Below, piece by piece: positions 1 to 5,548 of a stretch of 13,529 nt of DNA. Both the position numbers and the translations under genes were made by a program. Numbering within the stretch: the first letter of the stretch is position 1; the number at the start of each line of letters is the position of its first letter. The DNA is from Spirogloea muscicola (Eukaryota > Streptophyta > Zygnematophyceae > Spirogloeales > Spirogloeaceae). The stretch lies in the NCBI GenBank assembly GCA_009602725.1, contig WELB01000169.1, positions 248,457-261,985 of the forward strand. Direction: 5' to 3'. The notes under the pieces are model-generated. The model was not told the DNA's origin, ran no database searches, and was given only the letters and a program-made list of their open reading frames with translations.

Positions 1-325
<325 letters not shown>

Positions 326-337
326 TACGCCCTCGTC

Positions 338-420
338 TACGTAATCTACGTACTTTATTCATTCTTTTTTGGGCTGGCTTTGTGCAGCCCCTAACCTCAA
401 TGGGCGAGCACTTTCTTCTT
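338..420 (+). mobile_element. Hairpin tail module M1, inserted with 12-bp target duplication
   Basis: This 83-bp segment is bracketed by a perfect 12-bp direct repeat, TACGCCCTCGTC, at 326-337 and 421-432. That is what an insertion with target-site duplication leaves. Inside is the module shared by about 13 places in the left 5 kb: a TTCATTCTTTTTTGGGCTGG core, a 6-bp stem GGGCTG/CAGCCC, and the terminal GGGCGAGCACTTTCTTCT. No coding content. I infer a minimal retroposed copy of a LINE 3' tail or a LINE-dependent SINE. Confidence 0.7.
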
Positions 421-432
421 TACGCCCTCGTC

Positions 433-690
433 GGCCCTCCTGGAAGCGTTATTCTCTCTTTCGGACTGCAGGTCGGTAGCCCTTTGGAGAGAGCCACTTC
501 TCTGTTGCAAATCCACTTACTGACGTCTTGGAGACTAGTAATCCTGCTGCGCTGCACCTGCGTACCGGAAGAGCCCTTGCTGCTGCCTCTGGCTCTGGCC
601 AGGAGACCCGCTTCCAGGAGCCGAGTTTCTCGGACCTGAGGCTGCTTAGCAGCAGGGGTTACTGAGTGCTTTGTAGCTGCTTGGTTTCTT
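433..690 (+). pseudogene. 5'-truncated LINE 3'-end fragment A (degenerate)
   Basis: This stretch aligns at the DNA level with fragment C (about 3690-3900), notably through CTGCTGCCTCTGGCTCTGGC and the terminal SDLRLL...RGY-stop (about 612-663, with one extra Ser codon). Reading frames are broken. It is followed by the same AT-rich 3' flank (GTAGCTGCTT...GTTTCTTT) that follows fragment C. Only the last part of the ORF is represented, as expected for a 5'-truncated retroelement copy. Confidence 0.5.
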
Positions 691-720
691 TTCGTGCTTG
701 TTTCCCTTAGTGCTTCCCCT

Positions 721-800
721 GGCCCCTTCTCGTACTTTGTTCATTCTTTTTGGGGCTGGCCTTTCCCAGCCCCTATCCTCAATGGGCGAGCCCTTCCCTC
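721..800 (+). repeat. Hairpin tail module M2
   Basis: This copy has the longest perfect stem with a 6-nt loop: GGGGCTGG, loop CCTTTC, CCAGCCCC (about 752-773). It is followed by CTATCCTCAATGGGCGAGC. The left flank GCTTCCCCTGGCCCC...CTCGTAC is shared with M10, so M2 and M10 probably derive from the same parent 3' end. Confidence 0.65.
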
Positions 801-819
801 CTTTCACGCGGATCAGCCG

Positions 820-1136
820 GTTGGGGATGATTTCGAGGCACTTGCGAACGACGTACACGGGGCCTACCGCAGTTGCTGGCTGGACCTCCTGCGGCTTGCC
901 TGGCAGGCCATCGATCGGCGGTCGGGTCAGCCAGGGGAGCTGCCGGGCTTCAATGCTGCCGGCTCGCTCGCGCAGGTGCTCCGCAAGAGGCTCTCTGTCT
1001 CTCTCCAGTGCTCCCTGGGTCACGCAGTCCACTCGCGAGCAGGCCACGCTATGGCTGCTGCCTCTGGGTCTCGACGAAGTGCCTCCTTCCCAGCTGCGGA
1101 TTACTCGGACGTACTGCTTCTCACTCGTGGGCACTG
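820..1136 (+). pseudogene. 5'-truncated LINE 3'-end fragment B
   Basis: One frame stays open to TGA at 1135-1137. It encodes a C-terminal segment with WLDLLRLAWQAIDRR (about 881-925), AAGSLAQVLRKRLSVSLQ (about 955-1008), MAAASGSR and a closing DVLLLTRGH-stop. The same order is seen in fragment C and in the minus-strand fragments. It corresponds to the end of the nuclease-domain ORF at 4156-5070, where LLRRRVSACLQRAQASALHQ occupies the AAGSLAQV position. There is no RT core and no start codon context, so it is a relic. The minus-strand open frame over the same DNA is a shadow. Confidence 0.55.
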
Positions 1137-1173
1137 AGCTTCCATCCGCGGTCGTGTAGTCTAGCTGTGTGCT

Positions 1174-1316
1174 ATTTTTTTCGGCACCCTTTGGCTCTTT
1201 GGACCTTGTCCATTCTTTTTGGGCTGGCCTTTCCCAGCCCCTACCCTCTGGAAAGAGATCGTGTATTAGAAAGAAATGTAGGCCAAATGTAGGCCTCTGG
1301 GGGCGAGCACTCTTTT
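1174..1316 (+). repeat. Hairpin tail module M3
   Basis: The core GGACCTTGTCCATTCTTTTT (1201-1220) leads into a 7-bp stem GGGCTGG/CCAGCCC around 1221-1240. The usual terminal GGGCGAGCACTC is displaced to 1301-1312 by about 50 bp that include two copies of ATGTAGGCC. A related GGGCGAGCACTCT end occurs at 5329-5341, just before the IBR3-like gene. Confidence 0.65.
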
Positions 1317-1465
1317 TGCGCTTTTTGCGCCATCCGGCCCTTTCTGGCTCTATCTGCAGCGTAAGGCTTTTGTCAGGGGAATTGCTTTGTGGCTGCTGGT
1401 CTGGCGGTTCCTCACTCGCGGTTACGGAGTGTTTCATTCTACTGGGCAAACTCTGAGACAGCGCT
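1317..1465 (+). pseudogene. Very degenerate LINE 3'-end remnant
   Basis: Only short matches remain: GCTGCTGGTCTGGCGG and a frame ending FLTRGYG near 1405-1428, recalling the LTRGY-stop signature of the other fragments. It lies between modules M3 and M4. The assignment rests on position and this short signature. Confidence 0.3.
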
Positions 1466-1516
1466 ATTGGCCCCTTCGGACCTTGTCAGTCCTTTTGGGC
1501 TGGCCTCTCACATCCA
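1466..1516 (+). repeat. Hairpin tail module M4 (partial)
   Basis: TTGGCCCCTTCGGACCTTGT followed by CAGTCCTTTTGGGCTGGCC matches the 5' half of the module, including the TTTGGCCCC start seen in M7. The right half of the hairpin is decayed (CTCACATCC), so only one stem arm is clear. Confidence 0.55.
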
Positions 1517-1626
1517 ATGCCAACATATTAGAAGAGCTGCTTTCTTCTTCCTCGGAGAGACAAAGCCAGAGAGAAGGTGCGCATGAAAAGAAGGTAGGCC
1601 AGACCAAGCCAGTAACTGTGTGAAGA

Positions 1627-1710
1627 AGTGAGCTCTTCCGCAAGGGGCGGGGGCTGTGAATGGCCAGCCCAGAAAGCCCAGAATGAACAAGGTCCAAAGG
1701 CGTCAAAAGG
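1627..1710 (-). repeat. Hairpin tail module M5 (reverse)
   Basis: On the minus strand this reads CCTTTGGACCTTGTTCATTC, then GGGCTGGCCATTCACAGCCC, so the 6-bp stem GGGCTG/CAGCCC is kept. It is the first of a run of minus-oriented copies spanning about 1.6-3.6 kb. Confidence 0.6.
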
Positions 1711-1716
1711 CACCAG

Positions 1717-1837
1717 AAACACACAGCTATGTAAGACACTACAGCGAATGGGAGCATATCTACCCCGAGTTAGCAGCCGCAAGTCGGAGCCACTTGCAGC
1801 TGGAAAAGAGAAAGCACTTCCATTTCACAATAAAAAA
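1717..1837. other. Short spacer with no recognised feature
   Basis: Between modules M5 and M6 I see only short partial repeats (AGCACTTCC / GACACTTCC) that recall the module end. Nothing is supportable as a gene. Confidence 0.35.
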
Positions 1838-1925
1838 GAGACACTTCCAGTAGAGGGCGAATGAAAGGCTGTGAGAGGCCAGCCCACAGAAAAGAAAGAA
1901 CAAAGTTCGAAGGGGCCAAAGAAAG
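1838..1925 (-). repeat. Hairpin tail module M6 (reverse)
   Basis: The minus strand reads TTTGGCCCCTTCGAACTTTG, then GGGCTGGCCTCTCACAGCC with a 5-bp stem, then an AT-rich end. It has the same polarity as M5, M7 and M8. Confidence 0.6.
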
Positions 1926-2041
1926 CGCTAAAGCACACAGTGAATCAAGTGGCCACGGCAGCCGCAGGTTGGGGAAAGTAGTCTCCGGCCAGCGGGTCCC
2001 CTGGCCAGAGCAAGGGAATTCCGTGTATAAGCACAAATTCC
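1926..2041. other. Spacer with no recognised feature
   Basis: Sequence between M6 and the inverted nuclease-domain arm. It has no convincing coding frame and no RNA gene that I can recognise. Confidence 0.3.
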
Positions 2042-2684
2042 AATGGCCAAGTACAAAGGCAAGCACATCTAAAGATCTACATAACCTACAGCAGATTGAC
2101 CCGCTCAATAACCACGGGTCAAAACATAGAGGTCACAAATCGATGCATGAATACTAGATGCCAGAAACGGAGCCCTTCTGCCACCAACTAGAGCTCGCCC
2201 AGCTTCTGGTGCAAGGCACTAGCCTGAGCACGCTGCAAACAGGCCGAAACTCGTCGTTGCAAGAGCGACAGATATGCAGCTGGCAAGCCCAGATCAGCCG
2301 GAAACACATCTGCACGTCGAGTGTAGCCTAGATTGGCTATATTTTGAAGGAGCGTGTGGAAACGAGGACCCCGACAGCCATAGATGTCGATTGCCGCTGG
2401 CAGGAGCTGATCGCATTGGGGGTAATCGGAGTAGTGCCGCAGTTTTCTTTGTTCTGCACCGCTCACTGCGTGCCCAGCGATGTGTGTCGATGCTGGGCCC
2501 TCATATGCCTCCGTAACAACAACGTCGACCAGGGCCCGTGGTCCTCCACCAGGTTGCACGCCCACAATGTCAAGTGTGCGGCGATGATGACGTCCCTGGG
2601 CGTCCGTGGTGATAGGCATGATGTTGTTGACTTCCACGACTGCTCGGTAGCCGGCGTCGCGCATCAAGCCCGCCAGGGCATCGC
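2042..2684 (-). pseudogene. LINE C-terminal nuclease-like fragment (PD-(D/E)XK type), inverted copy 1
   Basis: On the minus strand the frame begins abruptly at DALAGLMRDAGYR (2684) and encodes about 165 residues of a restriction-like nuclease domain. Candidate catalytic residues are the Asp of RRTLDIVG, the Asp of ALVDVVVTEA and the Lys of EQRKLRHYSDY. QLLPAAIDI and LLQNIANLG follow, then SACLQRAQASALHQ. Downstream is a 3' tail with the peptide ASICDLYVLTRGY-stop in another frame. It is collinear with 4496-5287 on the other strand: 643 bp against 642 bp once the 150-bp insert in that copy is removed. The zinc knuckle is absent because the copy is cut at its 5' end. The family assignment rests on domain order and motifs; it was not searched. 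Confidence 0.55.
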
Positions 2685-2691
2685 CAGAGCA

Positions 2692-3012
2692 AGAGGCTGC
2701 AGCCAATGTGCGATCGCCGCGCAGATGCAATGCGCGTGCCATTGACCGCTGCTGTGAGAATAACAGGCGCATGCGATACACCTGAGCGAGAGAAGAAGTG
2801 GCACTCCCAATGGAAAATCTCCCCAATGGGGGCGAGGGCTGTGAAAAGCCAGCCCGAAAAGAACTGACAAAGGTTCGAAAGGGGCCAAAAACGAGAGAGC
2901 CTGCTGCGTTGAAGTCAGCCTGCTCCCCATGATAAAAGCGGGACACAGCGCTGCGCAAGGACCGGTGTAGGAGCTCTTCGAGCTCGAGCCACTGAGCGCC
3001 AAAAGAGGTAAA
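2692..3012 (-). pseudogene. 5'-truncated LINE 3'-end fragment D, split by module M7
   Basis: The minus strand encodes WLELEELLHRSLRSAVSRF and then ADFNAAGSL up to about 2899. After the inserted 98-bp module comes AQVYRMRLLFSQQRSMARAL, then LHLRGDRTLAAASCSG, which joins straight into the nuclease fragment at about 2684. Removing the module restores the AAGSLAQV order of fragments B and C, so M7 landed in an already existing fragment. Confidence 0.55.
2794..2891 (-). mobile_element. Hairpin tail module M7, inserted with 7-bp target duplication
   Basis: On the plus strand CGAGAGA occurs at 2787-2793 and again at 2892-2898, flanking exactly 98 bp. Fragment B keeps the unoccupied site as TCGCTCGCGCAGG, which matches TCTCTCG plus CTCAGG here on the minus strand. 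The insert reads TTTTTGGCCCCTTTCGAACC at one end and CACTTCT at the other, with the stem GGGCTG/CAGCCC inside. This is the clearest evidence that the module is itself mobile, or was mobilised. Confidence 0.8.
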
Positions 3013-3345
3013 CCAACGAGACCCAGAAGCAGCAGCCATAGCGCGGCCTGCCCGCAATGCACTACGTGAGCGTTGTAAAAATATGGACAGCCGCATGCGG
3101 ATCACCTGGGCAAAGCGACCCAGCGGCGTGTGAAGCCGGGCAGCTCACCTTGCTGCCCTGCCGACGATCGATGGCCCGCCGCAAGCCGCTGCAGAAGGTC
3201 CAATTGCCCTGTGCACGTCCACCGCCAACGCCACAGCCTCATTGCCGGCTGCGTGACAGACAAATTTGGGGAGGCGAGGCCGAGTGAGCCCCAGCACGCT
3301 GACGAATAGCCTGATTGAGAGCCTGCAACTTAGCAACATGCAACG
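3012..3345 (-). pseudogene. 5'-truncated LINE 3'-end fragment E
   Basis: The minus strand encodes IRMRLSIFLQRSRSALRAGR followed by AMAAASGSR (about 3105-3015). Upstream, in shifted frames, are AIDRRQG-like and VDVHRAIGP-like pieces that parallel ALANDVHGAY...AIDRR in fragment B. Several frameshifts make it non-functional. It lies head to tail with fragment D. Confidence 0.45.
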
Positions 3346-3443
3346 ACGGCCTGCGGACCCTTGTTGGAAAAGAGATAACGAAGTAAGAACGCCAGTGCCA
3401 GAACGAGGTTGAAAATTTAGAAAGACTGCGGCTGCTTATCTTG

Positions 3444-3530
3444 AAAGAAGCAACGCCTCCAAAATGAAATGGTGGCTGTGAGAGGCCAGCCCAAAAGAAT
3501 GGACAAGGTCTGAAAGAGTGGCCAAAGAAA
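3444..3530 (-). repeat. Hairpin tail module M8 (reverse)
   Basis: The minus strand reads TTTGGCCACTCTTTCAGACC, then TTGTCCATTCTTTTGGGCTG, then GCCTCTCACAGCC. The 5-bp stem GGCTG/CAGCC is kept. The end beyond the hairpin is diverged from the GGGCGAGCAC consensus. Confidence 0.6.
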
Positions 3531-3555
3531 ACAGCTCGTCCAAATTCACAGCACC

Positions 3556-3592
3556 GACTGTGAGAGGCCAGCCCCAAGGGTGGGCAAGGCTT
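3556..3592 (-). repeat. Hairpin tail module M9 (partial, reverse)
   Basis: Only the core is left: the minus strand reads GGGGCTGGCCTCTCACAGTC, so one stem base pair set is broken. It lies 20-30 bp from M8 and may be a tandem remnant of it. Confidence 0.45.
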
Positions 3593-3599
3593 TGCCAGC

Positions 3600-3890
3600 C
3601 CTCTTCTCGGTGGCTCGAGCTGCTCACTCAGCTCGCCCGCCACGCCATCGCCCGTCGCTTCCAAGGGGAGCCGGCAGACTTTCCTGCAGCAGGGTCGCTG
3701 GCGCAAGTGTACCGTATGCGCCTGGCCGTCTCGCTGCAGAGTGTCTATGGCCCGCGCGCTGCACCTACGTGCCGGCAGAGCAGAGGAAGCCCTCGCTGCT
3801 GCCTCTGGCTCTGGCCAGGGACCACGTCCAGGAGCCTAGCATCTCTGATCTGCGGCTGCTTAGCAGGGGTTACTGAAATTTTCGTAGCTG
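3600..3890 (+). pseudogene. 5'-truncated LINE 3'-end fragment C
   Basis: The frame encodes WLELLTQLARHAIARRFQG (about 3610-3666), then ADFPAAGSLAQVYRMRLAVS (about 3678-3735). After a frameshift come ALAAASGSG and, in a third frame, SISDLRLLSRGY-stop (3841-3876). It has the best-preserved version of the shared C-terminal peptide, but at least two frameshifts. Module M10 follows about 40 bp after the stop. Confidence 0.55.
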
Positions 3891-3930
3891 CTTTGTTTGT
3901 TTCTGTGCTTGGTTTACTTAGCGCTTCCCC

Positions 3931-4013
3931 TGGCCCCCTTCTCGTACCTTGTCCATTTTTTTTGGGCTAGATTTTCCAGCGCCTATCCTGATGGGGCGAG
4001 CACTTTCTTCTCT
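3931..4013 (+). repeat. Hairpin tail module M10
   Basis: The sequence TGGCCCCCTTCTCGTACCTT leads into GTCCATTTTTTTTGGGCTAG and a decayed right stem arm, then GGGGCGAGCACTTTCTTCTC. Together with fragment C and its 3' flank it forms a continuous ORF end, 3' UTR and tail module. This suggests what the 3' end of the parent retroelement looked like. Confidence 0.6.
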
Positions 4014-4059
4014 ATGGTCGCCTTAGCCAGCCCATTGCCCCATTACCAGGATCCTTTTC

Positions 4060-4110
4060 GGCCTTCTCTTTCTTTGGCTTTGGACATTGTCCATTCTTTT
4101 TCCACAGCCA
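4060..4110 (+). repeat. Hairpin tail module M11 (partial)
   Basis: CTTTCTTTGGCTTTGGACAT followed by TGTCCATTCTTTTTCCACAG matches the left half of the second module inside the 5016-5165 insertion, which has the same CTTTGGCTTTG lead-in. The GGGCTGG stem arm is lost. Confidence 0.5.
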
Positions 4111-4155
4111 TCGCCTACTCACGCCATTCTCCGCCCTCGCCCAAGCTTCTGATAG

Positions 4156-5070
4156 AGGGACACAATCCAGACTGGTTACGGCAGTGGAAGACGAACGCCG
4201 CAGAAGGTTGAGGAGGCTGCCAGAGATTCAGAATCATGGAGCCTGGCAGGACTTACTTCTCTGGCCACACCTGGTGCCACTGACTGGATCACCTCTCCCC
4301 CCGTCGCCAACGCCTTCAGCATCAGCTCCGAGGCCTTTCGGACATCGCTTCAACTCTTCCTCGGCCTCCCACCTAACTGCCTGATTGGGGTGCGCCAGTG
4401 CGAGTGCGGCTTCCGTGCAGAGGGTGCTGTGCTCGCCAGTCACATGCTGAGGTGCCCCACTGGACCAGAAGTGGTGGGCATTCACAACCTCCTTCGCGAT
4501 GCCCTGGCGGGCTTGATGCGCGACGCCGGCTACCGTGCGGTCGTGGAAGTCAACAATATCATGCCTATCACCACGGACGCCCAGGGACGTCATCATCGCC
4601 GCACACTTGACATTGTGGGCGTGCAACCTGGTGGAGGACCACGGGCCCTGGTCGACGTTGTTGTTACGGAGGCATGTGAAGGCCCAGCATCGACACACAT
4701 CGCTGGGCACGCAGTGAGCGGTGCAGAACAAAGAAGACTGCGGCACTACTCCGATTACCCCCAATGCGATCAGCTCCTGCCAGCGGCAATTGACATCTTT
4801 AGCTGTCTGGGTCCTCGTTTCCACACTCTCCTTCAAAACATTGCCAATCTAGGCTACACTCGACGTGCAGATGGGTTTCCGGCTGAGATGGGCTTGCCAG
4901 CTGCATACCTGTCGCTCTTGCGACGACGAGTTTCGGCCTGTTTGCAGCGTGCTCAGGCTAGTGCCTTGCACCAGAATGCTGGGCGAGCTAGTTGGTGGCA
5001 GAAGTGCTCCGTTTCAGACCTTGTCCATTCCTTTGGGCTGGCCTTTCGGCACTTCTTTCTTTGGCTTTGA
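4156..5070 (+). pseudogene. LINE C-terminal zinc-knuckle and PD-(D/E)XK-like nuclease fragment, copy 2
   Basis: The frame is open from just after a TAG at 4153 to TGA at 5068-5070. In order it has ATDWITSPPVANAFSISSEA with FRTSLQLFLGLPP, as commonly precedes the knuckle in LINE polyproteins; a CxCx11Hx3C knuckle (CECG...SHMLRC, about 4399-4455); DALAGLMRDAGYR; the RRTLDIVG and ALVDVVVTEA Asp residues; EQRRLRHY, where the inverted copy has Lys; and a helical end at about 4980. I see no reverse transcriptase core and no ATG, so it is the 3' end of a larger ORF. The last residues are read from an inserted module (from 5016). The architecture is recognised from memory of the family and was not searched. 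Confidence 0.6.
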
Positions 5071-5165
5071 ACATTGTCCATGCTTTTTGGGCTGGCTTTG
5101 CCAGCCCCTCTTCTCAATGGGCGGGCACTTTCTTTCCCAGCCACCAGTCAATCTGGCCACGCCTC
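5016..5165 (+). mobile_element. 150-bp insertion carrying two hairpin modules (M12, M13)
   Basis: The inverted copy at 2042-2684 reads GCTCCGTTTCTGGCATCTAG without interruption. Here the same sequence is split after GTTTC (5015) and resumes at TGGCATCT (5166). The insert holds two cores, CCTTGTCCATTCCTTTGGGC and CATTGTCCATGCTTTTTGGG. The second has the longest stem in the window, GGGCTGGC-TTT-GCCAGCCC, at about 5091-5109. Only an ambiguous 2-bp TC duplication flanks it, so a composite or secondary event is possible. Confidence 0.65.
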
Positions 5166-5287
5166 TGGCATCTCGTATTCATGCATCGATTAGGGACCTT
5201 CATGTTTTGACCCGTGATTATTGAGCGGGTCAATATGCTGTAGGTTATGTAGATCTTCAGATGTGCTTGCCTCTGTACTTGGCCATT
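5166..5287 (+). repeat. Retroelement 3'-tail repeat, copy 2 of 3
   Basis: This runs from TGGCATCT to GGCCATT and encodes ASIRDLHVLTRDY-stop, followed by AGCGGGTCAATATGCTGTAG. The same block is at about 2042-2160 (minus) and, much more diverged, at about 12725-12845 (minus). It seems to be the ORF end plus 3' UTR of a second subfamily of the same element. Confidence 0.65.
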
Positions 5288-5342
5288 CCGCCTACATTTG
5301 TTTCTAACACACGGAAATCTCCTCTGTGGGCGAGCACTCTAT

Positions 5343-5392
5343 CTATATAGCTCCATAATACTTCATGTAGATACATGATATTCTCTATATAG
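5343..5392 (+). promoter_or_regulatory. Possible TATA-type promoter region of the IBR3-like gene
   Basis: Two identical self-complementary CTATATAG octamers lie at 5343-5350 and 5385-5392 in AT-rich sequence, directly after the end of the repeat debris and before the GC-rich first exon. If the coding start is near 5549, either octamer would give a 5' leader of roughly 130-175 nt. Position and composition are the only evidence; no transcript data are available. Confidence 0.35.
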
Positions 5393-5548
5393 CCAGCCAG
5401 GAGCATACAGACGGTGTTCATTAAACAATATTCGCGAAGCCAAGATTTGGGCGCTCGTAGCACCGCCGCCCCGTATAATAGTCCATCCTGCTCGCCCGGC
5501 CGTCCGAAGTTACCGCCGGGGACTGCGGCGGCGGCCGCGCCGGCGGCC

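Noticed and set aside
646-1449. 267-codon open frame on the minus strand
   Set aside because: It runs antisense across fragment B and modules M2 and M3, has repeat-derived composition (GRGWERPAPK-like blocks are the hairpin module read backwards), and matches no family.
2872-2880. tRNA B-box-like GGTTCGAAA inside module M7
   Set aside because: It suggested a tRNA-derived SINE, but other copies read GGTCCAAAG, AGTTCGAAG or GGTCTGAAA at this place and I see no matching A box.
338-5165. CRISPR-like array of repeats
   Set aside because: The copies are in both orientations, spaced from tens to hundreds of bases, diverged, and in a eukaryotic context.
5414-5548. Possible start at 5414 for the IBR3-like protein
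   Set aside because: The codon at 5414 is GTG, not ATG, and the residues to 5548 do not resemble the family. Kept only as possible 5' leader or upstream exon sequence.
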